Below, piece after piece: positions 1 to 10,062 of a DNA stretch of 64,000 nucleotides. The first letter of the stretch is position 1. Each line of letters starts with the position of its first letter. Source of the DNA: Streptomyces sp. MMBL 11-1 (GTDB lineage Bacteria; Actinomycetota; Actinomycetes; Streptomycetales; Streptomycetaceae); the NCBI RefSeq assembly GCF_028622875.1, contig NZ_CP117709.1, positions 5,335,001 to 5,399,000 on the forward strand. The letters are read 5' to 3'. Made by a program: the position numbers and the translations under genes. Below the pieces are notes generated by a model, which was not told the origin of the DNA, made no database searches, and saw only the letters and a list, made by a program, of their open reading frames with translations.

Positions 1-327
1 GTCCTTGGCCTGCGGGAAGTGCGGGAGCAGCGCCGGGAGCTCCTCGTGGAACTCGTTGTCGGCGGCCAGGATCGCGACCAGCGGGGCCGTGGAGGTCTTC
101 GGGCGGTTGCCCTCGGCCATGTGCTGCACCAGGCGCTCGCGACCCTCGGCGGAGCGGACCAGGACGACGCGCAGCGGCGACTGGTTGAAGGCGGTCGGTC
201 CGAACTTGACCAGGTCGTAGATCGCCTGGACCTGCTCGTCGGTCACCGGCTCGTCGGTGAAGGTGTTGGCGGTACGGGCCTCACGGAAGAGGAGGTCCTG
301 GGCGGCGGGGTCGAGAACGAGGGACAT
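1..327 (-). CDS. Nitroreductase family protein, RutE-like (partial)
   Basis: The N-terminal 109 residues of an FMN nitroreductase-fold protein run off the left edge of the window. The visible part (FREARTANTFTDEPVTDEQV, then YDLVKFGPTAFNQSPLR and the ATSTAPLV-like region) matches the malonic semialdehyde reductase RutE/HadB branch of the nitroreductases, which use FMN and NAD(P)H in the cytosol. The ATG at 325-327 is the natural start because AT-rich promoter-like DNA lies directly upstream. Substrate specificity cannot be read from the sequence; a general quinone or nitro reductase is the main alternative. An inverted repeat at 384-405 may control it. Confidence 0.8.
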   Translation of the reverse strand, partial: MSLVLDPAAQDLLFREARTANTFTDEPVTDEQVQAIYDLVKFGPTAFNQSPLRVVLVRSAEGRERLVQHMAEGNRPKTSTAPLVAILAADNEFHEELPALLPHFPQAKD

Positions 328-383
328 CTGGGGCGAACCTTCCGAACGTACGCGGCGGGGAGACGTCCCGAACGTACGCCAGA

Positions 384-405
384 TTTAGGTTAACTTTCAA
401 CTAAA
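384..405. promoter_or_regulatory. AT-rich inverted repeat, possible MarR-type operator
   Basis: A short AT-rich island in GC-rich DNA contains outer arms TTTAG and CTAAA, 22 bp in total, with the core TTAACTTTCAA. It lies 57-78 bp upstream of the nitroreductase start. MarR/HxlR regulators often control such reductases through sites of this size. No regulator gene is visible in the window, so this is inference from position and symmetry. Confidence 0.4.
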
Positions 406-599
406 GCGGGTCGGGAGTGACTCATCGCACAGCGCACCTCTCCCTGCGCCATCACCCGTCCCGCCGCCGCACCCTCGTCCGCCGTAGCCGCAGCACGCCC
501 GTCCGCCGGGACCGCCACCGAGCCGTCCTGGCGCCGGCCGCCCCGCGCCATCCGAGCGTGCGCGCCGCCGGAGCCCCGCCGGGCCCGCGGACGCCCCGC

Positions 600-842
600 T
601 CAGCCCTGATGGTCCTCCTGCGGGCGGGCCAGGGCCGCGTCCAGCCGGGCGCGGGCGCCCTCCAGCCAGTGCCGGCAGACCTTCGCCAGCTCCTCGCCCC
701 GCTCCCACAGGGCCAGCGACTCCTCCAGCGTCGTGCCGCCCGCCTCCAGCCGGCGTACGACCTCGATCAGCTCGTCCCGTGCCTGCTCGTACCCGAGCGT
801 GCCCGTGGCGGCAGCCGCCGTCGTCCCGTCGTCGTCCGTCAT
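600..842 (-). CDS. xseB: Exodeoxyribonuclease VII small subunit
   Basis: This 80-residue protein has the XseB pattern: GYEQARDELIEVVRRLEAGG followed by LEESLALWERGEELAKVC, an amphipathic helical hairpin. XseB binds in multiple copies to the XseA coiled coil and is needed for single-strand exonuclease activity in the cytosol. I chose the ATG at 840-842 because AGGGTGG sits five bases upstream; a GTG three codons earlier is possible. It is followed upstream on the same strand by xseA, separated by a repeat-bearing 156-bp gap, so the two may be co-transcribed. Length is normal for the family. Confidence 0.93.
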   Translation of the reverse strand: MTDDDGTTAAAATGTLGYEQARDELIEVVRRLEAGGTTLEESLALWERGEELAKVCRHWLEGARARLDAALARPQEDHQG

Positions 843-910
843 GTGATCCACCCTAAGCGTGAGCTGTTACGACCATGTGGGCGCTGATGCCCCTGCGACA
901 CGGCGGTCGA

Positions 911-989
911 GCCGTCCCGCTTCCCGGTTCCGGCGGTCCGGCCGTCCCGCTCCCCGGCTCAGGCGGGCGTGGCGGTCCGGCCGTCCCGC
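911..989. repeat. Short direct repeats between xseA and xseB
   Basis: The decamer GCCGTCCCGC occurs at 911, 941 and 980, each followed by a TTCCCGG or TCCCCGG segment, with 30 and 39 bp spacing. The first two are preceded by similar GGCGGTC-type sequence. These look like degenerate tandem duplications in the intercistronic gap. No function is apparent. Confidence 0.5.
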
Positions 990-998
990 TTCCCGGCC

Positions 999-2210
999 TC
1001 ACCCGTCCACCCGCACCGTGAACTCGCCCTCCGACACCCGCGCCCGCAGCGGCTCACCGGGCGCCCCGGCCTCGCCGGGGGAGCGGACCACATGTCCGTC
1101 GGGCCGCTGGAGCACCGCGTAGCCCCGCTCCAGGGTCGCGGCCGGCGACAGCGAGACGACCCGGGCGAGCGTGTGCGACAGCTCCGAATCGGCCCGGTCC
1201 AGGAGATGACCCAGCACCCGGCGGCCGCGCCCGAGGAGCGCGTCCACCTCGGCCTCGCGCTCGTCCACCAGCCGCTGGGGCCGCTCCATCGCGGGGCGGC
1301 CCAGCGCGTGGGCGAGCCCCCGTTCCTCGCGGTCCAGCAACCCCCGTACGGTCCGCAGTGCCCGGTCCCGCAACTGCTGCACCCGCTCCAGCTCCTCGCC
1401 CACGTCGGGGACGACCTTCTTGGCCGCGTCCGTGGGCGTGGAGGCACGCAGGTCGGCCACCAGGTCGAGCAGCGGTGAGTCGGGCTCGTGGCCGATCGCG
1501 GAGACCACCGGCGTACGGCAGCCGGCCACGGTCCGGATCAGCTGCTCGTCGGAGAACGGCAGCAGATCCTCGACGCTGCCGCCGCCCCGCGCCACCACGA
1601 TCACGTCGACCTCCTCCAGCGCGTCCAGCTCCTCGACCGCCCGCACCACCTGGGCGACCGCGTTCACCCCCTGCACGGCGGTGTTGCGGACCTCGAAGCG
1701 CACGGCGGGCCAGCGGCGGCGGGCGTTCTCCAGCACATCACGCTCGGCGGCGGAAGCACGCCCGCAGACCAGCCCGACGAGCTGCGGGAGGAACGGCAGC
1801 GGCTTCTTGCGGTCCAGGGCGAAGAGCCCTTCGGCGGCGAGCGACTTCTTCAGCTGCTCCAGCCGGACGAGCAGCTCACCGATGCCGACCGGCCGTATGT
1901 CCGTCGCCCGGAGCGACAGCTGCCCCCGGGGCGCGTACCACTCGGGCTTGGCCAGCACGACGACGCGCGCGCCCTCCGTCACCACATCGGCGATCCGGTC
2001 GAAGACCTGCCGGAAACAGGTCACGCTCACCGAGATGTCATGGGACGGATCGCGCAGCGTCAGGAAGACGACTCCGGCGCCCGGGCGCCGCGACAGCTGG
2101 GTGATCTGCCCCTCCACCCAGATGGCGCCGAGCCGGTCGATCCACCCGCCGATGAGCCGGGACACCTCACCGACGGGCAGCGGCGCTTCCGCGGACGTGT
2201 TGAGAGCCAT
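999..2210 (-). CDS. xseA: Exodeoxyribonuclease VII large subunit
   Basis: This 403-residue protein is the catalytic subunit of ExoVII, which degrades single-stranded DNA to oligonucleotides in both directions during repair. The N-terminal OB fold ([25 protein letters not shown], roughly residues 30-60) binds DNA. The XseA core includes the Gly-rich [17 protein letters not shown] stretch and the [27 protein letters not shown] motif, followed by a helical region that carries XseB. The ATG at 2208-2210 gives the usual start (MALNTS); open frame continues far upstream but lacks protein similarity there. Length and motif order are normal. Confidence 0.94.
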   Translation of the reverse strand: MALNTSAEAPLPVGEVSRLIGGWIDRLGAIWVEGQITQLSRRPGAGVVFLTLRDPSHDISVSVTCFRQVFDRIADVVTEGARVVVLAKPEWYAPRGQLSLRATDIRPVGIGELLVRLEQLKKSLAAEGLFALDRKKPLPFLPQLVGLVCGRASAAERDVLENARRRWPAVRFEVRNTAVQGVNAVAQVVRAVEELDALEEVDVIVVARGGGSVEDLLPFSDEQLIRTVAGCRTPVVSAIGHEPDSPLLDLVADLRASTPTDAAKKVVPDVGEELERVQQLRDRALRTVRGLLDREERGLAHALGRPAMERPQRLVDEREAEVDALLGRGRRVLGHLLDRADSELSHTLARVVSLSPAATLERGYAVLQRPDGHVVRSPGEAGAPGEPLRARVSEGEFTVRVDG

Positions 2211-2335
2211 ACGGGCGAGCGTATCGGCCGCCACCGACAGGCCCCCCGCCCCACGCGAAGCCGTACGGGACGTGAAGCCGTACGGGAGGGACACGGCGGG
2301 ACACGACGCCATCCGGGACATGAAGTCCTGGCGTG

Positions 2336-3763
2336 CTACGGGACCGGGGCCCCCTTCTCCACGCCACCCGGGCCCTCCGTACCCGTACCGCCCCGCCGGC
2401 CCGTCCCCTGCACCGCCAGCACCACGAGCCCCACGCCGAGCCAGCAGACGCCCACCACCTGCGAGGACGCCGTCGCCTCCACGATGACCGCGACCAGCAC
2501 CCCCGCGCCGACCACCGGGATCAGGACGTGCCGCCACCACACCGGCGGGCCCTCCATCCGGCGTACGGCGAACCAGCCGACCACCGACGCGTGCAGCAGG
2601 ATGAACGCCGTCAGCGCGCCGATGTCCACCACGGAGACCAGATGGTCCAGGCCGTCGTCGCGCCGGGCCGCCCATACCGCGGCCACCAGCGTCACGACCG
2701 CCGCGCACAGAATCGCCACCCGCGGTACGCCCGACGACGGGTCGACCTTCGCGAGGAAGTGCGGCAGGCGCCGCTCCCGGGCCATCGCGAAGACGAGCCG
2801 GCCGGCGGCGGCCTGCCCCGCCAGCGCGGCGAACGCGGCGCCGATCGCCTTGCTGACCGCCACCAGATCGTGCAGCCACGTCCCCACCGAGGCGTCCACC
2901 GCGTCGTAGAACGCCGACCCCTGCGCCGCCGGGTCCGCCGCCAGCTCCGCCGAGCTCACCGGCTCCAGCAACGCCGCCAGATACGACTGCGCCACGAACA
3001 GGGCACCGGCCAGCACCAGGCAGAACAGCACCGCCCGCGCCACCTTCCGCGAGCCGCCCGTCACCTCCTCGGCGAACGAGGCGATGGCATCGAAACCCAG
3101 ATAGGAGAGCACCGCGATCGATACGGCCCCCAGCACCGCCGCCACGGAGAACCCGGCGTCCCCCGTCAGCGGCGTCAGCCAGCCGCGCTGCGCCCCGTCC
3201 CGTACGAGGACGACCACGGCCGAGACCACGAAGACCAGGAGCACCACGATCTCCATGGCCAGCACCGCGAAGCCGACGCGGGCGGCAGCCCGTACGCCCC
3301 ACAGGTTGAGCAGCGTGGTCACGAGCACCGCGATCGCGGTCCACACCCACCGCGAGACCTCTGGGACCAGCGCGTTCATCGCGATCCCGGAGAAGAGGTA
3401 GGCGACGGCCGGGATCAGCAGGTAGTCGAGCATGGCCATCCACCCGGCGATGAACCCCGGCCCTTCCCCGAGCCCCTTGCGGGCATACGTGAAGACCGAG
3501 CCGGCGAAGGGGGCGACCCGCACCATCTGGGCGTAACTGAAGGCGGTGAACCCCATCACCACCGTGGCCGCCACATAGACGAGCGCGACCGCGCCACCGG
3601 ACTTCGCGTCCAGGGCACCGAAGACCCCGACGGGGGCCATCGGGGCGATGAAGAGGAGCCCGTAGACGACCAGATCCCGGAACCCCAGCGTCCGTCGCAG
3701 CCTGCCCGGTGCCGTACTGCTCCCCGCGCCGCTGCCCGAACCGTTCTCCGGCACCGATGTCAT
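2336..3763 (-). CDS. APC family amino acid permease
   Basis: This 475-residue integral membrane protein belongs to the amino acid-polyamine-organocation superfamily. After a Gly/Ser-rich cytosolic N-terminus it opens with [24 protein letters not shown], the substrate-binding first helix, and contains about twelve hydrophobic segments; [18 protein letters not shown] corresponds to the conserved TM6 region. The transported amino acid or amine cannot be deduced. I chose the ATG at 3761-3763 because GGAGGGG lies just upstream; an ATG at 3787 would add eight residues. It is divergent from ispH across about 90 bp, so their promoters must be close together. Confidence 0.88.
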   Translation of the reverse strand: MTSVPENGSGSGAGSSTAPGRLRRTLGFRDLVVYGLLFIAPMAPVGVFGALDAKSGGAVALVYVAATVVMGFTAFSYAQMVRVAPFAGSVFTYARKGLGEGPGFIAGWMAMLDYLLIPAVAYLFSGIAMNALVPEVSRWVWTAIAVLVTTLLNLWGVRAAARVGFAVLAMEIVVLLVFVVSAVVVLVRDGAQRGWLTPLTGDAGFSVAAVLGAVSIAVLSYLGFDAIASFAEEVTGGSRKVARAVLFCLVLAGALFVAQSYLAALLEPVSSAELAADPAAQGSAFYDAVDASVGTWLHDLVAVSKAIGAAFAALAGQAAAGRLVFAMARERRLPHFLAKVDPSSGVPRVAILCAAVVTLVAAVWAARRDDGLDHLVSVVDIGALTAFILLHASVVGWFAVRRMEGPPVWWRHVLIPVVGAGVLVAVIVEATASSQVVGVCWLGVGLVVLAVQGTGRRGGTGTEGPGGVEKGAPVP

Positions 3764-3856
3764 CGCCCCTCCATCACCATCCGCCATTTCCCATGAACGC
3801 ACCGCGACCAGTCTCCCGACCCGGCCGTCCTCGCGCCTGTTCGCCACGGCCTTACG

Positions 3857-4846
3857 ATGGGACGCATGACTGCAACTCCTGCCCGCCGTGTCCTGCTCGC
3901 CGCTCCCCGTGGCTACTGCGCGGGCGTGGACCGTGCCGTGATCGCCGTCGAGAAGGCCCTGGAGCAGTACGGGGCCCCGATCTACGTCCGCCACGAAATC
4001 GTGCACAACAAGTACGTCGTCCAGACCCTGGAGAAGAAGGGCGCGATCTTCGTGGACGTCACCGCGGAGGTGCCCGAGGGCTCCATCGTGATGTTCTCCG
4101 CGCACGGGGTCGCGCCCACCGTCCACGCGGAGGCCGCCGAACGGAAGCTCGCGACGATCGACGCGACCTGCCCGCTGGTCACCAAGGTCCACAAGGAAGC
4201 CGTCCGGTACGCCAAGGAGGACTACGACATCCTCCTGATCGGCCATGAGGGGCACGAGGAGGTCATCGGCACCTCCGGCGAGGCCCCCGACCACATCACC
4301 CTGGTCGACGGCCCCGAGGACGTCGCGAACGTCAAGGTCCGCGACGAGTCGAAGGTCGTCTGGCTCTCCCAGACCACCCTGTCCGTCGACGAGACGATGG
4401 AGACGGTCGACGCCATCAAGGCGAAGTTCCCCAACCTCCTCTCGCCGCCCAGCGACGACATCTGCTACGCCACGCAGAACCGTCAGATCGCGGTGAAGAA
4501 GCTCGCCGAGGACGCCGAACTGGTCATCGTGGTCGGCTCCAAGAACAGCTCGAACTCCATTCGCATGGTCGAGGTCGCCCTGGACGCCGGAGCCCCCGCC
4601 GCCCACCTGGTCGACTTCGCCGACGAGATCGACGAGGCCTGGCTGGAGGGCGTGACCACGGTCGGCCTGACCTCCGGCGCCTCCGTCCCGGACGTCCTCG
4701 TCGACGGCGTCCTGGAATGGCTCGGAGAGCGCGGCTACGCGGACGTGGAGACGGTGAAGACGGCCGACGAGTCGATCACCTTCTCCCTCCCCAAGGAGCT
4801 GCGGCGCGACCTGCGCGCCGAGGCCGCCGCCCTTTCCGCCGAGTAG
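3857..4846 (+). CDS. ispH: 4-hydroxy-3-methylbut-2-enyl diphosphate reductase
   Basis: IspH (LytB) is the last enzyme of the MEP isoprenoid pathway. It uses a [4Fe-4S] cluster to reduce HMBPP to IPP and DMAPP. All three cluster cysteines are visible: [11 protein letters not shown] near residue 21, [14 protein letters not shown] near 107 and [11 protein letters not shown] near 205. The HEIVHN and FSAHGVAP histidine motifs are also intact. The 329-residue length is typical. The start is ATG at 3857 (MGRMTATP); an ATG three codons later is equally plausible. It appears monocistronic, with ppgK following after 38 bp on the same strand. Confidence 0.96.
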   Translation: MGRMTATPARRVLLAAPRGYCAGVDRAVIAVEKALEQYGAPIYVRHEIVHNKYVVQTLEKKGAIFVDVTAEVPEGSIVMFSAHGVAPTVHAEAAERKLATIDATCPLVTKVHKEAVRYAKEDYDILLIGHEGHEEVIGTSGEAPDHITLVDGPEDVANVKVRDESKVVWLSQTTLSVDETMETVDAIKAKFPNLLSPPSDDICYATQNRQIAVKKLAEDAELVIVVGSKNSSNSIRMVEVALDAGAPAAHLVDFADEIDEAWLEGVTTVGLTSGASVPDVLVDGVLEWLGERGYADVETVKTADESITFSLPKELRRDLRAEAAALSAE

Positions 4847-4884
4847 CCGCGCAAGGGGCCCGGCCTGCCCGTACCGTGGGTCCC

Positions 4885-5640
4885 ATGGAGATCTTCGGCG
4901 TGGACATCGGCGGATCCGGGATCAAGGGTGCTCCCGTGGACCTGGACCGCGGAGACCTGGCGCGGGAGCGCCACAAAGTGCTGACACCGCACCCGGCCAC
5001 GCCCACCGGCGTGGCCGATTGCGTGGCCGAGGTCGTCGGCCACTTCGGGTGGTCGGGCCCCATCGGCATCACGTACCCGGGGGTCGTCACCGACGGGATC
5101 ACCCGTACCGCGGCCAATGTCGACAAGGGCTGGATCGACACGGACGCCCGCGCGCTGCTGGGCGAGCGGATCGGCCAGCCCGTCACCATTCTGAACGACG
5201 CGGACGCGGCCGGGGTCGCCGAGATGACGTTCGGCGCGGGCAAGGGCCGCGCGGGCACGGTCATCGTGCTGACCTTCGGCACAGGCATCGGCAGCGCGGT
5301 CTTCACCGACGGCCGGCTCGTCCCCAACACCGAGCTGGGCCACCTGGAACTGCACGGCCACGACGCGGAGAAGCACGCCTCCACCAAGGCCAAGGAGGAC
5401 GGGGACCTCAGCTGGCAGCACTGGGCGCACCGGGTCCAGAAGTACCTGCTGCACGTGGAGATGCTGTTCTCGCCCGAGCTGTTCATCATCGGCGGCGGCG
5501 TGAGCCGCAAGGCGGAGAAATTCCTGCCGCTGATCGAGAAGGTCCGGGCCGAGATGGTCCCGGCCCAGCTCCAGAACAACGCGGGCATCGTGGGAGCGGC
5601 GATGGCGGCGGCGGGCCAGGCGCGACACGACAAGGGCTGA
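4885..5640 (+). CDS. ppgK: Polyphosphate glucokinase (ROK family)
   Basis: This 251-residue ROK-family kinase phosphorylates glucose using inorganic polyphosphate (and ATP) in the cytosol, as known for actinobacterial PpgK. The N-terminal phosphate loop [15 protein letters not shown], the catalytic LNDADAAG motif (about residues 106-113) and the TFGTGIGSA loop are present, as is the short C-terminal [17 protein letters not shown] segment. The length matches PpgK rather than the longer ROK repressors, since there is no N-terminal helix-turn-helix. ATG at 4885 is the clear start. Confidence 0.93.
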   Translation: MEIFGVDIGGSGIKGAPVDLDRGDLARERHKVLTPHPATPTGVADCVAEVVGHFGWSGPIGITYPGVVTDGITRTAANVDKGWIDTDARALLGERIGQPVTILNDADAAGVAEMTFGAGKGRAGTVIVLTFGTGIGSAVFTDGRLVPNTELGHLELHGHDAEKHASTKAKEDGDLSWQHWAHRVQKYLLHVEMLFSPELFIIGGGVSRKAEKFLPLIEKVRAEMVPAQLQNNAGIVGAAMAAAGQARHDKG

Positions 5641-5753
5641 ACGGGACAGGAGCTGAACGCGACAGGGGCTGAACGGGGCAGGGGGCATCGGAGGGCTCGC
5701 TCGGGCGCGTCGGAGGTGGACAGCCGGCGGCGACGGCCTGGGAGGTCCCGGTT

Positions 5754-6419
5754 TCAGGGCCGCTGAGGACGGCGGACAGCCGCGCCCGCCGCCCCCGCCC
5801 CGGCCCGTACGGGCTTCGCGGCGGCGGGGGCGGCGGCGGAGAGGGGCGCCGGCTCGGTGGCGGCACCACGCCCCTGGCCCAGCACGTACCGCCGCCGGGC
5901 GCGCATGTGGCGCACCTTGCGCACGGAGGCGATGAGACCCGCGATCAGCGTGCCGCCGTACAGCCAGCCGGCGTGCACGGCGAGGGCGGTGACGAGGCCC
6001 ATGATCTGCCCGCCGAAGCCCTCGGACCCGCCGGAGATCGGAAACACTCCGACGGCGAAGGCGATGGGCACGCTGATCGGTGCCGTGACCAGGTCGGCGG
6101 GCCGGACCCAGAGGGCGGTCAGAGCGCTGACGGGCAGGAAGAGCAGCCCGTAGACGAGCTCCGAACTGTCGAACAGCAGCCGGTCGACACAGGCGAGAAC
6201 CACCATCGTGAGGGCGGCGAACAGCCCGGCCCCGATCCCGGTGAGCCGGGGGTTCGGGAACCGCCGCAGCGCGAGAACCACGGGGGGCACGCTGCGCACC
6301 CGTACCCGGTACACGGCGGAACTCTCACCGGCGGAACCACCCGGCGCGGGCGGGGCGGGCGCGGCCTGCGGGGGCTGCCTGTGCTGCGGGGGACGTGTCC
6401 TGTGCTGCTCCACCCGCAC
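5754..6419 (-). CDS. DUF6542 membrane protein
   Basis: This protein of about 221 residues has a Pro/Gln-rich cytosolic N-terminus, a core of about four hydrophobic segments (LTGIGAGLFAALTMVVLACV, then LVYGLLFLPVSALTALW and two more) and a basic tail (VRKVRHMRARRRYVLGQGRG) followed by an Ala/Pro-rich end. Streptomyces proteins of this architecture are annotated DUF6542 and have no known function. The start is uncertain: I use the GTG at 6417-6419, and a second in-frame GTG lies two codons in. It is divergent from ychF across repeat-rich DNA. Confidence 0.7.
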   Translation of the reverse strand: MRVEQHRTRPPQHRQPPQAAPAPPAPGGSAGESSAVYRVRVRSVPPVVLALRRFPNPRLTGIGAGLFAALTMVVLACVDRLLFDSSELVYGLLFLPVSALTALWVRPADLVTAPISVPIAFAVGVFPISGGSEGFGGQIMGLVTALAVHAGWLYGGTLIAGLIASVRKVRHMRARRRYVLGQGRGAATEPAPLSAAAPAAAKPVRAGAGAAGAAVRRPQRP

Positions 6420-6507
6420 AACGTAGGTCGCGGGGGGCGGTGAATCAGGTGTTGGACACGCGCTTTGGCCGACCTTGGCGTTGCGTTCGATGTCACACGG
6501 CCGAAAG

Positions 6508-6611
6508 CCGCGTTGTCCGGGCCGGCGGGAGGGGCGGGTAAACCGCACTGTCCGGGCCCGCGGGAGGGCTCGGTAAACCGCACTGTCCGGCCCGTCGGCC
6601 CGGCCCGTAAA
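6508..6611. repeat. Three imperfect 35-bp tandem repeats upstream of ychF
   Basis: Units begin at 6508, 6543 and 6578. Units 1 and 2 are 35 bp and unit 3 is 34 bp. Each starts with CCGC(G/A)(T/C)TGTCCGG and ends with GTAAA. They lie 93-196 bp upstream of the ychF GTG and beside the start of the divergent DUF6542 gene. Repeated spaced elements here could be regulator sites or recent slippage duplications; the sequence alone does not decide. Confidence 0.75.
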
Positions 6612-6703
6612 CTGGAGAATCGGTCCACTCCGGGACCCGGCCGAACAGCCGAGCCGGACCCCGGACGCCCCTGACCCCCTCCTCACTCCAGGAAGTCGCC
6701 AAA

Positions 6704-7774
<1,071 letters not shown>

Positions 7775-7792
<18 letters not shown>

Positions 7793-7899
7793 CGGCTGAC
7801 TTAACACCACGTCACTGATCTGGCAAACACGCAGTTCAGGAGGGGCTCGACTCTTCGGAGTCGGGCCCTTTGCTTTTTCCGGTGCTGGGATGGTGCTGG
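7775..7899 (+). other. Putative attachment site A (ychF 3' end)
   Basis: A 24-bp segment at 7775-7798 that covers the last ychF codons and stop is repeated exactly at 9649-9672 and 10468-10491. Similarity continues more loosely for about 45 bp (ending CTGATCTGGCAAACA and a CAG-rich tail), through a terminator hairpin, to two GTGCTGG repeats at 7882 and 7893, with another at 7947. A core overlapping a gene end and flanked by heptamer direct repeats is the usual layout of tyrosine-recombinase att sites. The recombinase is not in the window, so the role is inferred. Confidence 0.65.
7843..7868 (+). terminator. Rho-independent terminator after ychF
   Basis: Arms GGGCTCGACTC (7843-7853) and GAGTCGGGCCC (7858-7868) form an 11-bp stem with one G-T wobble and a TTCG loop, followed by TTTGCTTTTT. 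Equivalent hairpins with different stem sequence follow the two other ychF-end copies. Confidence 0.85.
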
Positions 7900-8318
7900 G
7901 TTACCTGGCCCCTCGTCACCTGTCGTCATCCCTGGTCATTCGTACCGTGCTGGGTTTGCGCTGGGACGCGGATGCGCCGCCCGTGCCAGGTTCCACTCTG
8001 ATGAGGCATCCCGAGACTACGAGCCGATCGTCGCGGGGAGCGCAGCCTGCCGTGCCCGGGTTCGTTCTTGCCGGCTTCCGATGTCTTGCGGAGTGGCCGC
8101 TCCTGCAACATGGCGTCGATTCGTTCGCCGAGTACCAGGTCAGGGAGTTCGTACAGGGTCTCGTCCAGGGTTGCTCGCCGATCGGAAAGCTGATCAACCA
8201 GTCCAGGTCGTGCTCCCGGCTCTGAGCGAGGCGTCCTCTACACTCCAGCATTTTGATGCCATTTCTTACTCCCAATTGATATCGTTGTTGGAGCGTCGAG
8301 CCGTGAAGGGGAAAACTG
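7900..8318. other. Cassette 1 left part, no intact gene
   Basis: No convincing gene lies in this 419-bp stretch. On the minus strand around 8000-8190 one frame reads like a protein remnant (DETLYELPDLVLGERIDAM followed by LQERPLRKTSEAGKNEPG) but lacks a credible start and end, so it may be a decayed gene. The last 80 bp are AT-richer (ATTTCTTACTCCCAATTGATATCG) and probably hold the promoter of the toxin-antitoxin pair that follows. Confidence 0.4.
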
Positions 8319-8570
8319 ATGGCCAGGACCGTGATCGATCTGGACGAGGAGATCGTCGAGCAGGCGATGCGTGTGTATGGGGCGAGGACGAAGGCCGCCG
8401 CAGTGCGGGCGGCCATGGAGGAGGGGGTGAGGCTGCGGCTGCGCCGGGAGCTGTTCGATGCCATTGACGATGGTGAGTTCGATGACGTGTTTGCGGAGAT
8501 CCGGTCGCAGACGGGGCCGCGGAACCCGGATGGCTCGCTTAAGCGCGAAGACGGGGCTTCGGCGGCGTGA
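8319..8570 (+). CDS. VapB-type antitoxin
   Basis: This 83-residue protein starts with a short ribbon-helix-helix-like domain (MARTVIDLDEEIVEQAMRVY and a KAAAVRAAMEEGVRLRLRRE helix) typical of VapB antitoxins. It has an acidic C-terminal arm (FDAIDDGEFDDVFAEI) of the kind that occludes a PIN toxin. Such antitoxins neutralise the cognate RNase and repress their own promoter with it. The downstream toxin start overlaps the stop codon as GTGA, so the two are translationally coupled. The pair is the cargo of the first cassette downstream of ychF. Confidence 0.85.
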   Translation: MARTVIDLDEEIVEQAMRVYGARTKAAAVRAAMEEGVRLRLRRELFDAIDDGEFDDVFAEIRSQTGPRNPDGSLKREDGASAA

Positions 8571-8983
8571 AAGGGCGCTACCTCATCGACAAGTCCGCGC
8601 TGGCCCGCCGGGGCAAACCGGCAGTGCGGGCGCGGCTGGATGTACTGGACCGCGATGGACTACTAGCAGTGTGCGCCCCGACCGAGTATGAGGTCCTGTA
8701 CTCGGCGCGTGGAAAGCCCGAGGCACTGCGCCTGCGTACCCTGCTCCGTGGTTTCGACTACTTGCCCTGCAACGACGAGGAGTTCGAGGAGGCGCTCGCG
8801 ATCCAGGCGCTGGCGCTGAACGCTGGCTTTCACCGGGCGCTGTCGCTGGCCGACGTCCTCATCGCGGCAACCGCAGAACGGCATGGGGCCACGGTCCTGC
8901 ACTACGACGGCGACTTCGACATGATCGCCTCGGTGAGCGGGGTGCAAGCCGAGTGGGTCGTGGAGCCCGGCACCGCCGACTGA
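8567..8983 (+). CDS. PIN-domain toxin (VapC-type RNase)
   Basis: This 138-residue PIN-domain protein follows the antitoxin with a 4-nt overlap and a GTG start. Acidic residues expected for the metal site are visible: the Asp in RYLIDKSAL near residue 8, Glu in PTEYEVLY near 40, Asp in SLADVLIAATAERHG and Asp in HYDGDFDMIA. VapC toxins are Mg-dependent endoribonucleases that cut tRNA or rRNA. The target here cannot be predicted. No frameshift or missing catalytic residue is seen, so the toxin is probably active. Confidence 0.88.
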   Translation: MKGRYLIDKSALARRGKPAVRARLDVLDRDGLLAVCAPTEYEVLYSARGKPEALRLRTLLRGFDYLPCNDEEFEEALAIQALALNAGFHRALSLADVLIAATAERHGATVLHYDGDFDMIASVSGVQAEWVVEPGTAD

Positions 8984-9648
8984 CCGGGAACGGCGCATGC
9001 CGTGCCAGCGAGTGCCTCGACGGTCTGTATTTCCGCTGGTCCAGTCGATGAGTACGGTCGCGCTCTTTATGCGGTGTCGCGATCGATCCTGAGGGCCCAC
9101 TTCGATGAAGTCGCAAGCGGATCTCGAAGACCTCAATTGCGATCGGGTGGACGTCACGTTTCGGCAGCTCGCTAAGCTCGCTCGCCTGCACCGCGACAAG
9201 GGATCGCGCGGAGATGGGTTTGAGTGGGCCTTTCACGAGGCGATTGTCGGCGGTGAGCCTCGCGTTTGTCGATAAGCTCGATTGATCTCGCAGTGACACG
9301 CCATCGTCTGTCTGCGGGAAGCTGAACCTCCCGTGGCGTGCTTGGCCACCGGGACAGTCGTGAGCGGTGGTTCCTGAGCGTCAAGGGCCAGGCGGACCCC
9401 TTCTTGCGGGTCCAGCGAGGGGCACCTGCTGCCCAGCGCGTGGAGCCGTTGCAGGCAAGTGCGTCACGCCGTGCGGCCACTCCCTCGACGAAGCGTCCCA
9501 CCCCTCAAAGGGTGCGAGCCGGGGTGGTGGCGCGCAAGCTGCGTGGGAGTGCATGAGGGGTGCCCGGCCTGCATGGTGCTGGGATGGAACGCCGGTGCTG
9601 GCCCTCTCCGGAACTGCGTTTCCGCAGGTGGGAGCTCTGCGCTACGGA
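8984..9648. other. Cassette 1 right part, remnants only
   Basis: About 665 bp contain no intact gene apart from the small remnant described at 9105-9275. The last 80 bp hold two GTGCTGG heptamers (9576 and 9595) and a segment TTTCCGCAGGTGGGAGCTCT that has a counterpart before the third ychF-end copy. Those belong to attachment site B. Confidence 0.5.
9105..9275 (+). pseudogene. Possible decayed small gene
   Basis: A 56-codon frame from ATG reads MKSQADLEDLNCDRVDVTFR, then a basic Leu-rich helix and GFEWAFHEAIVGGEPRV. The second half looks protein-like, and a one-base shift after EPRV would continue as VDKLD before another stop. That suggests a truncated or frameshifted gene rather than an intact one. 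I do not recognise the family. It lies between the toxin gene and attachment site B. Confidence 0.25.
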
Positions 9649-9772
9649 TTCCGCTTCAACGTGTAGCGGCTGCATGACATCACGTCGCTGATCTGGCAAA
9701 CATGCAGATCAGAAGGGGCCGGGCTCTCACAAGCCCGGCCCCTTCGTCGATCCCGTGCTGGATCGGTGCTGG
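9576..9772 (+). other. Putative attachment site B
   Basis: This copy has the 24-bp ychF-end repeat at 9649-9672, followed by about 45 bp almost identical to site C and less so to site A, a terminator hairpin, and GTGCTGG heptamers on both sides (9576, 9595, 9755, 9766). Read in frame, the sequence before the stop codes for GALRYGFRFNV, a substitute end for YchF. This is expected when an element carries a copy of its target gene's 3' end. Confidence 0.65.
9715..9742 (+). terminator. Hairpin terminator in attachment site B
   Basis: A perfect 11-bp stem GGGGCCGGGCT / AGCCCGGCCCC (9715-9725 and 9732-9742) with a CTCACA loop is followed by TTCG. It occupies the same place relative to the ychF-end repeat as the terminator at 7843 but has a different, still fully paired stem. 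Confidence 0.75.
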
Positions 9773-9798
9773 ATTCTCTGACCGGACGTCAGGAGTGC

Positions 9799-10062
9799 TC
9801 AGGTGTCGTAGACGGTGGAGCGATGCCCGACGTGTACGACCCAGACCACCAGCTCGCCGTCGTCGATCGTGTAGATCACGCGGTAGTCGCCTACCCGCAG
9901 GCGGCGCCGGTCAGGCTGGGAGACGAGGGCCGTGGTGTTGAACCCCAGCGGGTCGCTCTCCAGCTCCGTCAGCTTGGCCAGAATGCGGAGAGCCATGTCT
10001 CGCGGGACCTTGCGGAGCTCGGCCTGAGCCTCGGGGCGGAAGACGGTGCGGTACTCACTCAC
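9799..10062 (-). CDS. RelE/ParE-family toxin
   Basis: This 87-residue protein has the RelE fold signature: SEYRTVFRPEAQAELRKVP, then RILAKLTELESDPLGFNT, and the strand pair RRLRVGDYRVIYTIDDGELV ending VVHVGHRSTVYD. RelE-type toxins are ribosome-dependent mRNA endonucleases; ParE members poison gyrase instead, and sequence alone does not separate these safely. The Arg/Tyr-rich C-terminal strands and the RVGDYRVIY motif favour RelE. It overlaps the upstream antitoxin gene by 8 bp, as usual for such operons. Confidence 0.88.
   Translation of the reverse strand: MSEYRTVFRPEAQAELRKVPRDMALRILAKLTELESDPLGFNTTALVSQPDRRRLRVGDYRVIYTIDDGELVVWVVHVGHRSTVYDT

Noticed and set aside
8859..9299. Minus-strand frame of 146 codons downstream of the PIN toxin
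   Set aside because: Its second half is antisense to the toxin and Arg/Ser-rich; no start with a ribosome site. The opposite strand reads slightly more protein-like, so only a low-confidence remnant was listed.
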